Positions 40,283-49,553 are shown, numbered from the stretch's first letter. The stretch is 64,000 nucleotides of DNA from Oxalobacteraceae bacterium (GCA_025352145.1 JANXTY010000069.1:23812-87811); one strand, 5' to 3'. Notes: a model not told the origin generated them from the letters alone. Translations and numbers: made by a program.

Positions 40283-40573
40283 TTACGACAATCGGTTAGC
40301 GTTTTTTTGCGCTGTTTCTACATGATATAGCCAGGCCAGTAGTTCCGCAACCGCACGATAAAGAGCGGGAGGAATGTGTCGATCAAGTTCGACTTGCATC
40401 AACAATGCTACCAAATCCTTGGACTCATGAACGAACACGCCATGTTCGCTTGCACGCGCGATAATTTCCTCGGCGATCAGACCACGCCCCTTGGCCACGA
40501 TTTTGGGGGCTGAGTCACCTGTCTGATAGGTGATGGCAACCGCAGTCTGCTGATGTTTTTCAGAGTCCATCAT
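40283..40573 (-). CDS. FlhB-like C-terminal domain protein (FhlB)
   Basis: 96 residues matching only the cytoplasmic part of the flagellar export switch FlhB: AVAITYQTGDSAPKIVAKG, then HGVFVHESKDLVALLMQVELD and HIPPALYRAVAELLAWLY. The NPTH autocleavage site is absent, so it begins where cleaved FlhB-C would. It overlaps the end of fliK by 14 bp, suggesting coupled translation. Such proteins can partly replace FlhB-C in some bacteria; the role here is inferred. Confidence 0.88.
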   Translation of the reverse strand: MMDSEKHQQTAVAITYQTGDSAPKIVAKGRGLIAEEIIARASEHGVFVHESKDLVALLMQVELDRHIPPALYRAVAELLAWLYHVETAQKNANRLS

Positions 40574-41792
40574 GGTGTTTGACTGTCATTGAATCCAGGC
40601 TAGTGCCAGCCGCAGTCAGAGCATCGGCCAGCGCACCGATATGCGTGCGTAATGTCGCGGCAACGTTTTCTGTTGGGGTATTGATGTGAATTTGCACGTG
40701 TGTATTCATCAAGCGAATGTTCGCTAATACTGATCCCAGGTGGGGAAAATTAAAACGTACGGCACTGTGCCACGATGCAGCTTCGCTGTCGTCGTCATTG
40801 CTATTCGGATTGCGATTGTTTCGATCTTCTGGTGTATCTTGGCTGGTATCTTTATGTACTTCCCATTCCATTGTTTGCCCCGGCCATACTTCACCGCGCC
40901 AGTGCGTACTTTGTTGTTCGAGGCTGCTGAGTTGGAGGTTGATTATTTGCGGAAATTCGATAGGCTTACCGTCGGTTTGCAATGGTGCGATCGGATTCGA
41001 TTTCTGCATTTGCGGTTCAAGCATCAATGCGGCGATTGAACGTTTCCCTTCAGCCCACTCGACAAGGTGTGATTCGTAAAATAATCCGCTGAACTTGAGG
41101 GTGTCATGTAAGGCCAGAGCAATATTTTCAGCAGGGGTGGTCGGCGAACTCACGATGGCAGTTTTACCCATCAAAAATGAGGGCGCGTTGTTCTCTTGCG
41201 CCGCTAGTAAAACGCTATTGATTAATTTTCCTGCGGCGCTTAGTGACGCAGGCGCGCTGGCATTGTTTTGTTGGGAGCGAATCTCTTCTGCTGCGACCAC
41301 GTAATGATCGATGAGTTGAGTTGCAGCGCTGACTCCGCTGCGCGTTGTGCGGGGGTGGCTTGATGCAGTATCAAGCGGAACAGCATCGTCTGGTTCTATA
41401 TATACCAATGAGGTATGGTCGGCAGAACCCTCGGTAGGGAGCCCGTTTGTGTTGAGCGATGTGGCTGATGCACTGATTGTGGTTGTCGTACTTATTTCAG
41501 TGCCGAGCAAAAAAGTGGGTCGAGGTTGGACCGACAGCAACGTCATTGGAATGGAAGTGCCCGCTTTTGCACCATCCGGTAACGTCATGCGTGTTGCTGT
41601 GCCGGCGACCCGGACGAGAAAGGTGCCATCTTTCAAGCGAGACAGTATTTCTCCCTGAAATTGCTGGCCGATAAGGCGCTGAATCGAGCGTTCAAAAGCT
41701 TCCTGCCTTACATCGGCTACAGGTGCTGCCGGTAAGAGGGCCTCGATGGATCCCACGGATCTGACTTTGACCGCATCCGCCAGTGGCAGCAT
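40560..41792 (-). CDS. fliK: Flagellar hook-length control protein
   Basis: 410 residues. The family's poorly conserved, Ser/Thr/Ala-rich N-terminus is followed by a C-terminal FliK domain (about 320-405: FNFPHLGSVLANIRLMNTHVQIHINTP split across the domain). It measures the hook and switches export from hook to filament proteins. It lies 5 bp after fliT and overlaps the FlhB-like gene, its probable functional partner. Assigned mostly from C-terminal pattern and context. Confidence 0.82.
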   Translation of the reverse strand: MLPLADAVKVRSVGSIEALLPAAPVADVRQEAFERSIQRLIGQQFQGEILSRLKDGTFLVRVAGTATRMTLPDGAKAGTSIPMTLLSVQPRPTFLLGTEISTTTTISASATSLNTNGLPTEGSADHTSLVYIEPDDAVPLDTASSHPRTTRSGVSAATQLIDHYVVAAEEIRSQQNNASAPASLSAAGKLINSVLLAAQENNAPSFLMGKTAIVSSPTTPAENIALALHDTLKFSGLFYESHLVEWAEGKRSIAALMLEPQMQKSNPIAPLQTDGKPIEFPQIINLQLSSLEQQSTHWRGEVWPGQTMEWEVHKDTSQDTPEDRNNRNPNSNDDDSEAASWHSAVRFNFPHLGSVLANIRLMNTHVQIHINTPTENVAATLRTHIGALADALTAAGTSLDSMTVKHHDGL

Positions 41793-41797
41793 AATTT

Positions 41798-42133
41798 TTA
41801 TCCGGTTTCATTGCCGCCATAGGCATTGGCGAGTTTACGTTCGGTTCCACTGCTATTTATTAATGCGGACAATTGTGTCATCCATGGTTCGGTGATGTTC
41901 CGTATCTCCCGATCATCCGCCAGAATTCTTTGAATGATTTCGACTTTGCGTTCCCGTATTGCACCCGATAATGCAACAGGAGGGTCATTTTTCTTCAAGG
42001 TCGCGACGTGACTGGCGCAGTGTAATTCCAAGGTGCTTAATTGGTCCCAATCGCCGGCCCGTGCGGCAGATAGCATTTGGTCGGTGATGACCGCGACTGT
42101 TTCGTACAAAGTGATAATTTCTTGGCTGTCCAT
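41798..42133 (-). CDS. fliT: Flagellar protein FliT
   Basis: 111 residues, mostly helical. MDSQEIITLYETVAVITDQM and DWDQLSTLELHC are typical of beta-proteobacterial FliT. Export chaperone for the cap protein FliD. Located after fliS as usual, 49 bp downstream, and 5 bp before fliK. Sequence conservation in the family is low, so context contributes strongly. Confidence 0.82.
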   Translation of the reverse strand: MDSQEIITLYETVAVITDQMLSAARAGDWDQLSTLELHCASHVATLKKNDPPVALSGAIRERKVEIIQRILADDREIRNITEPWMTQLSALINSSGTERKLANAYGGNETG

Positions 42134-42182
42134 GTTGGAGTCAGGCTTTCACGAAATAGTTACGTGCAGAGGCGAACACATT

Positions 42183-42617
42183 TTAAGACGAAGCATTGGA
42201 CTGCTGCGGCCGCACACTGATGGAAGGCTCGATTTCCTCCCATGCGCTTTTCAGATCTGTCAGAAGGCGCTGAATTTCGTCGAGAATGTCGGATTGGTTG
42301 TTGAGGTTGGCAATCACCAGACGATCGCGCATGTATTCATAAAGGGAGTCAAGACTGAGTGCAATTTCCCCCCCGATTTTTTTGTCGAGACTGGCACGTA
42401 ATCCATTTTCAATAATGGCAATGGCTTTGGAAATAGCCTGGCCTTTTGCGGGGATATTGCCGCCTTTCATGTGCTGCCGTGCTGCAATGATGGATACGAT
42501 CGCACCATCGAATAACATGACGATCAGGCGGTGGGGGCTGGCGGCTCCTATACCGGTTTCTACGCCCACTGAGGAGTAGGCATTTGCACCGCTATAAGAT
42601 AAAGATGATCCAAACAT
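42183..42617 (-). CDS. fliS: Flagellin export chaperone FliS
   Basis: 144 residues. The pattern YSSVGVETGIGAASPHRLIVMLFDGA at residues 15-40, then the helical region ending in LTDLKSAWEEI, are diagnostic. Binds FliC C-termini in the cytoplasm before export. It follows fliD by 24 bp on the same strand. Confidence 0.95.
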   Translation of the reverse strand: MFGSSLSYSGANAYSSVGVETGIGAASPHRLIVMLFDGAIVSIIAARQHMKGGNIPAKGQAISKAIAIIENGLRASLDKKIGGEIALSLDSLYEYMRDRLVIANLNNQSDILDEIQRLLTDLKSAWEEIEPSISVRPQQSNASS

Positions 42618-42641
42618 GTCGGTTCCCCTCGTTAGTTATCG

Positions 42642-45230
42642 TTAATTTTGCTTGGACAAATTGGCAATTGACGCCAGTTGTTGCGTCAGAAAGCTCTGCG
42701 TTTGCGTCATGCTGCTAATGGTGACGTCTAACGCTGTAAATTGTGCGCGATAGCGTTTTTCGATGGCGGCTAATTTCACGTTAAACGCATCGCGTTGGGT
42801 GCTGATGTTCTTGATGCTGCTTTTGATACCGTCGGTCTGGCTGGGCACAAGTCCTTTGGTCCCTAGAAAAGTATCCGCCAAGGCATTGAGCTGGAATCCA
42901 TACCCTCGGGACACGGTGACCTTGCCACGATCGCCTGTGCCACCGCCGGTAATGGTGAGTTTGAGTCCTTCCGACGCTGAGCCGGTTGCACCATTGAGTG
43001 TTTGGCCTGAACCGTTTGCAAGGATTCCGTCCACAGTGCCTGCTACATCGACACCTGCCGTGCTTGTTGGTGTTCCTCCAAGAAGATTGGCGGCACCAAT
43101 GCCGCTTACGCCAACGCTGGAGCTGGAGCCGTAGCGATTAGATGTGATGTTCAACACGTTGCCACCATTGGCGGTGACGTTGACTGCAATCCCCGCCCCA
43201 GATAAGGCAGAAGCGCCATTGATTGCCGACTGTACTTGTGCGATCAGCGATGTGATGGTGTAGGTGCCGGCTGCCAAGATCACACTAGCACTGACGCCAT
43301 CTATCACCAGATTCAAACCATCGTTGACGCCGGCGTTGATGGTTAATCCAGCGGGGGCAGAGCCTGTGCTGCTGCCCTGCGTTGCCAGCGCAGTGATATT
43401 GAGCGCATGGCTTCCTACCTTGGTGGTGTTGGTTGAACTGACGAAACTGACCAGGCTGTCGGTGGTTGTGCCGATAGACGCAAACAGGCTGCCGATGTCA
43501 TTAAAGTTAGTGGCGATAGCGCTCTGCAGTTTTGAAGAATCGAGGGCAAGGCTGCCATTTTTTTGAAACGCCACCCCTACTTGCGCCAGATTGGTAATGC
43601 TGCCACTTAAGCCCTCAATTGGCGTTGAGAGCGTTTTGCGGATATCTGCTTGAATAGCACGGGCAGCGGCATTACCAAACAATGGTCCGGCTACTTTAGT
43701 CGCAGGGTCGTAAGCAGTGGCGGATTTTAATGCGCTGTCAATGTCGTTGTAGGCTTTGACGAATTGCGTGATCGCATTCGTAGCTGAAGTCGTATCGCGT
43801 GCGATGCTCAGGTTGGTGGTACCTACTTTGAGGACATTGAGCGATGTGCCTTGGATTGCTTCGCTGACACTGCCGGTGGTACTGCTGACGGAAATGCCAT
43901 TGACAGTGAGCATGGTGTTTTGCGCGGCGGTGCTCTGCGTTAAATTTTGCGTTCCGGCAGGATCGTAGGCCAGCAGCGTGCTGATTGTTGCATCGCCAGT
44001 GACGCCTATTTTCATGCTGGAGGTGGCGCCTGTTTTATTCGACGTCAGTACTAAGTGATTTGGCGTTGCGCTGCCGTCGGCAACGATCGAGGCAGTAACG
44101 CCGATGCTGGCTTTGTTGATCGCATCACGAATGCCTTGCAGCGAATTATTGGTGTTGTCGATGATGACGGACCCACTGGCCTGGTTGGAATCCTGTGTAT
44201 AGGTTGCGCCAGTATAAACACCGTTACCTGCACTCAAACCAGCTAATGCTGGATTCAACCCGGCCACACTGATCGCATTGGCGGAAGCAAGCGAGACCGA
44301 ACTGGTGTAAGCCTTCGCCGTGCCCGACGTTAGGCCACTGATGCCGCCGGTAGCCGTGGTGCTGGTGTTGGTCAGCGTTTGCGTAATATTGACGTTAGCT
44401 CCGTCGGCTTTCGTAAAATGAAGGTTGCCGCCAACTGCGGTGCCGGTGAATGTAATGCCATCGGAGGCTAAGCCGGCGGCGCCTGCGCCGGTGGAAATTG
44501 CGGTATCGAGTTGTGCGGCAGTCAGACCGGATGATGCACCGATACTGGCTAAAGTCGTTGTGCCTACCACCAATGTATAAGCATCGGCGACGCCTGTAGT
44601 CACTGGGGTAAACGCTAGCACGCCGGTATCGGTTGCCGCTGCAGTTGCCGTGACGCCAGTGGTGCCGGTGCTTAAATTAATTTGGGTGGCGAGATTTTTT
44701 GCGCTGTTGGTCGTACCGCTGGTAACGATGTTGGTGCCATTGATGCTCAATGCGTTTGCAGTGATTCCGCTGGCGGCTGCGCTTGCGCTGAGAGCCGTCC
44801 CGGTTTTAATGAAACTGCCGCCGGTGATTGCGCCGAACTGAAAAGAAAGCGTGGTCGATGTGCCGGCACCTATGGCGGCCGATACGCTGGTTTGGCCGCT
44901 GGTAGTAATCGTTTGCGCTTGCGCTAATTGGCTAACAGCAATGCTGTAGTTCCCGGCAATGGCCTGGCTGCTGACAGATGCGGTGAGGATGCTCGAATCA
45001 GCCGAGCTGGCCGTCAGCGCCTGGAACTTTGCCGGGGAATTCAGGCTCGCAACAGCAGTCTGGAAAGAAGAGAGTGCGCCATTTAAAGTACCGAAAGCGG
45101 TTAGTTTTGCCTGATAGCCGGCTTCTTTTGTGGCTAGCGTTGTCAATGGCTGCGCTTCTACCTGCATCAATTTTGTGATGATGCCGTTGACATCCAGATT
45201 GGAACCAATGCCTGGTGAAGAAATGGCCAC
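42642..45230 (-). CDS. fliD: Flagellar filament cap protein, unusually long
   Basis: 862 residues, against about 470 in E. coli. The N-terminus SSPGIGSNLDVNGIITKLMQ and the C-terminal coiled region (FNVKLAAIEKRYRAQFTALD, then MTQTQSFLTQQLASI) are typical of FliD. The central region is expanded by Thr/Ala/Gly-rich domains, including two flagellin_IN-like segments (one with DGLNLVIDGVSASVILAAG). It caps the filament and folds flagellin at the tip. Preceded by a candidate sigma-28 promoter; fliS and fliT follow. Confidence 0.94.
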   Translation of the reverse strand: MAISSPGIGSNLDVNGIITKLMQVEAQPLTTLATKEAGYQAKLTAFGTLNGALSSFQTAVASLNSPAKFQALTASSADSSILTASVSSQAIAGNYSIAVSQLAQAQTITTSGQTSVSAAIGAGTSTTLSFQFGAITGGSFIKTGTALSASAAASGITANALSINGTNIVTSGTTNSAKNLATQINLSTGTTGVTATAAATDTGVLAFTPVTTGVADAYTLVVGTTTLASIGASSGLTAAQLDTAISTGAGAAGLASDGITFTGTAVGGNLHFTKADGANVNITQTLTNTSTTATGGISGLTSGTAKAYTSSVSLASANAISVAGLNPALAGLSAGNGVYTGATYTQDSNQASGSVIIDNTNNSLQGIRDAINKASIGVTASIVADGSATPNHLVLTSNKTGATSSMKIGVTGDATISTLLAYDPAGTQNLTQSTAAQNTMLTVNGISVSSTTGSVSEAIQGTSLNVLKVGTTNLSIARDTTSATNAITQFVKAYNDIDSALKSATAYDPATKVAGPLFGNAAARAIQADIRKTLSTPIEGLSGSITNLAQVGVAFQKNGSLALDSSKLQSAIATNFNDIGSLFASIGTTTDSLVSFVSSTNTTKVGSHALNITALATQGSSTGSAPAGLTINAGVNDGLNLVIDGVSASVILAAGTYTITSLIAQVQSAINGASALSGAGIAVNVTANGGNVLNITSNRYGSSSSVGVSGIGAANLLGGTPTSTAGVDVAGTVDGILANGSGQTLNGATGSASEGLKLTITGGGTGDRGKVTVSRGYGFQLNALADTFLGTKGLVPSQTDGIKSSIKNISTQRDAFNVKLAAIEKRYRAQFTALDVTISSMTQTQSFLTQQLASIANLSKQN

Positions 45231-45263
45231 CTGCTTCTCCTAAGAATGCGTCCAGTATAGATA

Positions 45264-45290
45264 TTCTCGGCCTTGCCAAATCGAACTGTA
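45264..45290 (-). promoter_or_regulatory. Candidate sigma-28 promoter of fliD
   Basis: On the minus strand, TACA (45290-45287), 15 bases, then GCCGAGAA (45271-45264), against the consensus TAAA-N15-GCCGATAA. It lies 34 bp upstream of the fliD start. Confidence 0.62.
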
Positions 45291-45334
45291 GAAGGCAATT
45301 AACATCGCTATTCCGCTGCTTTTTATGCTGCTTT

Positions 45335-45703
45335 TTACGCTTTTTGTTTGAGTAGCAAACCTTGCATTTTATCCAGTGCCTTGGCAATGTCTAAAGCTTC
45401 TTGGGTCGGCATCTGGCGGATGACTTCCTTGGTTTGTTGGTCCACCACCTTGATGATGGTACGGTCGGTATCTGCGTCCACAGAAAATTCCAGGTCTGGT
45501 GACAATATGCGTAAGGTTTGATTGATACTTTTAACCGCCTGCGTTACCTGTTCCAAACTGGGTATGGGCACAGGTTGTTGTACTGCTGCGGTTGTCTCTA
45601 CAGGTGTCGCTGCTTTTACCGGGATGCTTGAAACGTCCGGCGGGCCTTTGTCTGCGAATACGACGGCTGACTGTTGACTGTTGGTAATTGATCGGATATC
45701 CAT
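45335..45703 (-). CDS. flaG: Flagellar protein FlaG
   Basis: 122 residues. The C-terminal FlaG domain shows LEFSVDADTDRTIIKVVDQQ and EVIRQMPTQEALDIAKALDK; the N-terminal half is low-complexity Val/Pro/Thr. FlaG influences filament length in several bacteria, with an unclear mechanism. It lies between fliC and fliD as is common; a terminator separates it from fliC. Confidence 0.92.
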   Translation of the reverse strand: MDIRSITNSQQSAVVFADKGPPDVSSIPVKAATPVETTAAVQQPVPIPSLEQVTQAVKSINQTLRILSPDLEFSVDADTDRTIIKVVDQQTKEVIRQMPTQEALDIAKALDKMQGLLLKQKA

Positions 45704-45723
45704 GATGAACTCCCTCTACTGGG

Positions 45724-45752
45724 AAAACCCGGCCAGGGAAATTCTGGCCGGG
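45724..45752 (-). terminator. Terminator between fliC and flaG
   Basis: Stem CCCGGCCAG and CTGGCCGGG around a 7-base loop. On the minus strand it is followed by TTTT. It would limit readthrough from the heavily expressed fliC into flaG, fliD and beyond. Confidence 0.8.
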
Positions 45753-45788
45753 GTATACCACACTAATAAATGACTACTTCATATTTCA

Positions 45789-47669
45789 TTAACTACGTAA
45801 TAGCGCTAACACACCATTAGGCAACGAATTTGCCTGGGCCAGCATCGCAGTACCGGCTTGTTGCAAGATCTGGCCGCGCGTGAGTGCGGCGGTTTCTTGA
45901 GCAAAGTCGGCATCTTTGATACGGCTACGGGCACCAGTCAGGTTTTCAGCAGTCCCCTGGAGGTTACTGATCGTCGCGCTGAACCTGTTTTGCGTAGCAC
46001 CCAAACTAGCGCGCTGAGTATTGATTTGATCCAATGCCGCATCGAGAATGCCGATCGCCGTATTGGCACCTACTGAGGTCGAGATATTCAACGTGGAAAG
46101 TTTCGCCAGTGCTGGTGTGTAACCCGTAAAGCCACCATCAGCCACGCTTGCTCCAGTACCGCTGATCGTGAAAGTCGATGACGATGATAGCGTGATGGTG
46201 CCAGTAGTGGTGTTGGTTTCTTGCGCCAGTGTTGCGGTGCTATCCACGCCGGTTGCCGATGCGACGATCGTATTGCCAGCGTCAGTGGAGGTGATGATCC
46301 GGCCCACTGATGCCGCAAGGCCTTTGTGGGTATCGGTCAAGGTCACTACCCCAACGGCACTGGCTGCGGTGATCCCCGCCAATGCCTGTGCAGTCGCGGT
46401 TCCCGCAGCGGACGCAACGTTAAATGCACTAACATAGGCAGCAGCGCCAGTCGTTACGCTGGCGTTGTCATAAGCGGAGACAGTCACATGGGTGGCATCG
46501 ACGACGGTGGCTACTGTTGCAGCAGCACCGGCACCGCCATTGAAGGTGAAAATAACGCCGTTAATGGTGGTGGTATCACCATCAACGACGACACCGCCCA
46601 GTGACATCGTGCTGGTACCGGCAGTTGCTGCAGCACCGGCGCTATTGACGGTCAACCCGGTTGCGTTCAGGATGCGTGTGTTGGAAGCGGCTGCTGTTAC
46701 GGTCGTGGTGCCATTGGAGCCCGTCGACAGTTTGATATCGCGGCCATCAGCGGCATCAAGTTTCAACAGTCCGGTACTGGCATTGACCGTTGCTGTAACC
46801 CCTGACGTGGAACTTACTGCGTTGACGGCAGCCGCCGCGTTCTGGGCTTGGGTGAGTGCGTTGCTGCCTACAGTGATTGCGCCGACCGCTATGCCATTGA
46901 TGGTGAGATCCCCAGCTTGCGTCGATGAATTGAGGATCGGTGCAATGGCAGTGAGAGTGCTGGCAGCAGTGGCGGTAACACCGCTGGATGACGACACGCC
47001 GTTGACAGCTGCTGCTTTGGCTGCAGAGCTCGCTGCTGTCCAGCCTGCAAGAGTGGAGGAACGGTCATTCGATGCGCCTACGCTGGTGCCGTTCAAGCTA
47101 ATAGTAGAGATAGCGGTCCATGCATTGGCGGTGACGACAGCACCTGCGCCACCAAAAGAACCCAAAGAGTCGGTGGTTGCACCAGCAACACTGACGCTAA
47201 TCGTTTGGTTTGCATTGGCACCTACCTGGAACTGGGAAGCCTGGAAAGTTCCATCGAGCAGGTTGAGTCCATTAAATTGCGTGGTCGACGCGACGCGGCT
47301 GATTTCGGACATGAGTTGCGATACTTCCGAATTGAGGGCAGTGCGGTCAGTGGATGTGTTAGTGGCATTGGCCGATTGCAGGGCCAGTTGACGCATACGC
47401 TGCAGGCTATCGGTCACGGAGCCTAATGCGCCCTCAGCCGTTTGTGCCAGTGAAATCGCATCATTTGCATTGCGGGCTGCCTGATTGAGGCCGTTGATCT
47501 GGCTGGTCATACGATCAGAGATCGCCAGGCCTGCGGCATCATCCTTGGCACTGTTAATACGCAAGCCGGATGAGAGACGTTGCAAAGCGGTGGTGAGCCC
47601 AGCAGACGATGTGGATAAATTCCGCTGTGCATTCAAGGACGCAATATTGGTGTTGATCATTGAGCTCAT
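45789..47669 (-). CDS. fliC: Flagellin with enlarged central domain
   Basis: 626 residues. The conserved N-terminus ([14 protein letters not shown], then [20 protein letters not shown]) and C-terminus ([18 protein letters not shown], ending [13 protein letters not shown]) form the filament core. The middle, about residues 175-530, is a large Ala/Thr/Ser/Val-rich region that should be exposed on the filament surface, with flagellin_IN-like segments such as [18 protein letters not shown] precedes the ATG, and a sigma-28-type promoter lies upstream. Only one flagellin gene is present in the window. Confidence 0.96.
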   Translation of the reverse strand: MSSMINTNIASLNAQRNLSTSSAGLTTALQRLSSGLRINSAKDDAAGLAISDRMTSQINGLNQAARNANDAISLAQTAEGALGSVTDSLQRMRQLALQSANATNTSTDRTALNSEVSQLMSEISRVASTTQFNGLNLLDGTFQASQFQVGANANQTISVSVAGATTDSLGSFGGAGAVVTANAWTAISTISLNGTSVGASNDRSSTLAGWTAASSAAKAAAVNGVSSSSGVTATAASTLTAIAPILNSSTQAGDLTINGIAVGAITVGSNALTQAQNAAAAVNAVSSTSGVTATVNASTGLLKLDAADGRDIKLSTGSNGTTTVTAAASNTRILNATGLTVNSAGAAATAGTSTMSLGGVVVDGDTTTINGVIFTFNGGAGAAATVATVVDATHVTVSAYDNASVTTGAAAYVSAFNVASAAGTATAQALAGITAASAVGVVTLTDTHKGLAASVGRIITSTDAGNTIVASATGVDSTATLAQETNTTTGTITLSSSSTFTISGTGASVADGGFTGYTPALAKLSTLNISTSVGANTAIGILDAALDQINTQRASLGATQNRFSATISNLQGTAENLTGARSRIKDADFAQETAALTRGQILQQAGTAMLAQANSLPNGVLALLRS

Positions 47670-47763
47670 TTTGTTTCTCCTGATAATTTTTTGATACTGG
47701 GTTATGTAACGTCACTTTGGTCTGCCTCGAATGCTTTGAGGCACTAAAACCGCCGTTGTGTGT

Positions 47764-47790
47764 GTATCGGTTACATAAATAGAAAGTTGA
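47764..47790 (-). promoter_or_regulatory. Candidate sigma-28 promoter of fliC
   Basis: Minus strand TCAA (47790-47787), 15-bp spacer, ACCGATAC (47771-47764), close to TAAA-N15-GCCGATAA. It is about 95 bp upstream of fliC and only 15 bp past the stop of the cyclase-like gene. Confidence 0.65.
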
Positions 47791-47804
47791 TTGAATGCAC
47801 CCAG

Positions 47805-48638
47805 TTATATTTTTCTTTCTCCGCTAAAATTTTGAGCTCTCTTTTCGTTAATCGACGGGAATCGTAAAATCTTTAGTTGTAAACTAGTTTTATTTGACCC
47901 TTGGATCGGCACATTTTTCACCAGCCCGCACTGCCGCCCGGGGGGGCACGCCGGCTGGTCCATCCATTCTTGGAGAATGCCAAGTTCGAGCATCTTTGCG
48001 AGTGCCTCTTCAGGAATGAGGATATCGTTCTTCGCCACAGCTTCAACCAATGACAGAAACCACTCATACTTTTCCCTATGCTTTGGATGTGCTTCGAGCA
48101 GGCCCTTTGCTCGTATGGCAGCACTGGCGAACCAGTACCCGTTGAACGGGTTGACGATATTGAGGCCTTGAAAGTGAAGTAGTGGGGCTTTGAATACGCC
48201 ATGCTGAAAGCGTGGAACCCAAGCCTCTATTCCGAGATGAATTTCCTTAGAGACTACGATTGCTGGAACCTTCACCACCTTCTCTAGTGCCACTGCCTTG
48301 ACGAGGGCGTCACTCACCACGAATAGATTCCCGTTCTCCTTCTCTTCCCAGTACTTTCCGTGGGCGACGCCCCCGCGAATTAGCCAACCCTGCATCAATG
48401 TTGCCCAATTGAGAGAGGCGATCGTATGCAGCAGAGCAGGCAGTTCGTCGGACACAACCAGTATTGAGTCTGAATAGACCGAGACTTGAGCTTGCTCAGG
48501 AAAGGGCCAGTTCCGGACATCATCACGGAATGCCTGATACAGAGCGATAGTCGCGTCGAAGTCGGTCAAGACTGCCGAAGAGAAGCCGAGCACGTCGCAG
48601 AAGCCGATGTACTTCATTGGGACGAGGACGGCAGTCAT
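47805..48638 (-). CDS. Class III nucleotide cyclase fold-like protein in an integron-type cassette
   Basis: 277 residues, no signal or membrane helix, so cytoplasmic. The N-terminal region shows YIGFCDVLGFSS with D15, VYSDSILVVSD with D57, and IRGGVAHGKYW with R88 to G94. This order (D-x-x-GF, second D, R-x-GVA-x-G) matches the metal-binding and turn elements of class III adenylate/guanylate-type cyclases. The substrate is not predictable. It starts 17 bp after the 3' end of an attC site, as a cassette gene should. The last 40 or so residues run toward fliC with no attC behind and may be readthrough. Fold call is inference; alternatives are a non-catalytic cyclase homologue. Confidence 0.6.
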   Translation of the reverse strand: MTAVLVPMKYIGFCDVLGFSSAVLTDFDATIALYQAFRDDVRNWPFPEQAQVSVYSDSILVVSDELPALLHTIASLNWATLMQGWLIRGGVAHGKYWEEKENGNLFVVSDALVKAVALEKVVKVPAIVVSKEIHLGIEAWVPRFQHGVFKAPLLHFQGLNIVNPFNGYWFASAAIRAKGLLEAHPKHREKYEWFLSLVEAVAKNDILIPEEALAKMLELGILQEWMDQPACPPGRQCGLVKNVPIQGSNKTSLQLKILRFPSINEKRAQNFSGERKI

Positions 48639-48654
48639 CTTTGGTTCTGGTGCG

Positions 48655-48787
48655 GGCTAACGCCGAGCTAAGCGGCAGTTTTTAAGTTGTAGTTTTGTGG
48701 AATACTTTTGCGCAGCAAAACCACAAAACTGCGACTTAAAAACTGTCCAAGGAGCGAAGCGACTGGTGCTTGAGCGACTTGTTAAAT
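48655..48787 (-). other. Integron attC recombination site
   Basis: Read on the minus strand, the site starts with the R'' core ATTTAAC followed by AAGTCGCTCAAGC. It ends with CCGCTTAGCTCGGC and the R' core GTTAGCC, the same order as Vibrio cholerae repeats. Between them lies a long inverted repeat: 12 bp (48676-48687 with 48734-48745) plus 10 bp (48691-48700 with 48721-48730), joined by three wobble-type pairs. The terminal loop holds a small TTTTGC/GCAAAA stem. The R' core has one mismatch to GTTRRRY. Confidence 0.82.
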
Positions 48788-48797
48788 TTTTTTCACG

Positions 48798-49540
48798 CTA
48801 TACATATTCAACAATTATGTATTCACCTGTGCCTTTAACCTTCATTAGCCCACAACCACCTAACATTTTTTCAAAAGGAACAACTTTTCCAAGCAATTCA
48901 CTTTGCTTCTCCTTATTGCTTTTATAAATTGTAACCACGGTTTTTTTAACAACTTCAACGTAAAGAGAACACATTAGCTCAAGATGAATTTCAATAGCAT
49001 TTTTTAGATTTACTGTTTGGTAGCTGTCATTGTAGTGATTAAAATAGGAGCACTCGAAATCTTTTAGTTCCATTCTTACAGGAACAAATACATGCATTTC
49101 TTCGCTTTTTGGGTCTTCGTAATTTGCGCTGTGTGCGCCGAGTTTATGACGAATACCAACAATTTCTAGTTCATCTATGCTTTTTTTATTTTACTTGGTT
49201 CAAGACATTGGCAAAACCGATACAAATTGTACATTGCTTGTTGTTGCAAATAGGTGGCGTTTAGGACGCCATACAACCTAAGATATTTTTCTCCAAGACT
49301 TTCATATTTAGTTGGCCCAGACAAGCCAAATTTTAGAAAGTTCGATATGGCCTCGTTTGAATCTTCGAGGATGTCTTCAGACGCAAGAATGTAGTTCCAA
49401 TCTTCTTTTCGATTTAACTTCAAACATTGTTGTACATGTAATAGAAAGTCCTCTTTTTCGTTTTTGAATATCTTATTTCGCGTAATAGTTACAAATAACT
49501 CATTTATGTCGTGCAATAACTCACTCCAATTTAATTGCAC
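48798..49540 (-). pseudogene. Cassette gene with HEPN-like motif, split by an A7 run (frameshift or programmed -1 slip)
   Basis: Two overlapping-in-sense frames form one probable protein of about 247 residues. The first runs from GTG 49540 (after a strong GAGGTGA) to a stop at 49175, 121 residues. The second continues in the -1 frame to 48798. Fusion at the A run (minus strand, 49187-49181) reads IKKSIDELEIVGIRHKLGAH. RHKLGAH fits the R-x(4-6)-H signature of HEPN RNases, in a mainly helical AT-rich sequence. The gene ends 11 bp before the attC site and has a GTTAAAT core just upstream, so it is a cassette. Family call is tentative. Confidence 0.58.
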
Positions 49541-49553
49541 GATATCACCTCTA

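Noticed and set aside
46492..47391. 299-codon plus-strand open frame inside fliC
   Set aside because: It is the antisense shadow of the Ala/Thr-rich flagellin centre, whose codon bias keeps the complement open. fliC is far better supported.
47805..49540. Calling the cassette pair a Pycsar system
   Set aside because: Pycsar needs a pyrimidine cyclase with a cNMP-binding TM or TIR effector. The partner shows neither, and cyclase activity is unproven.
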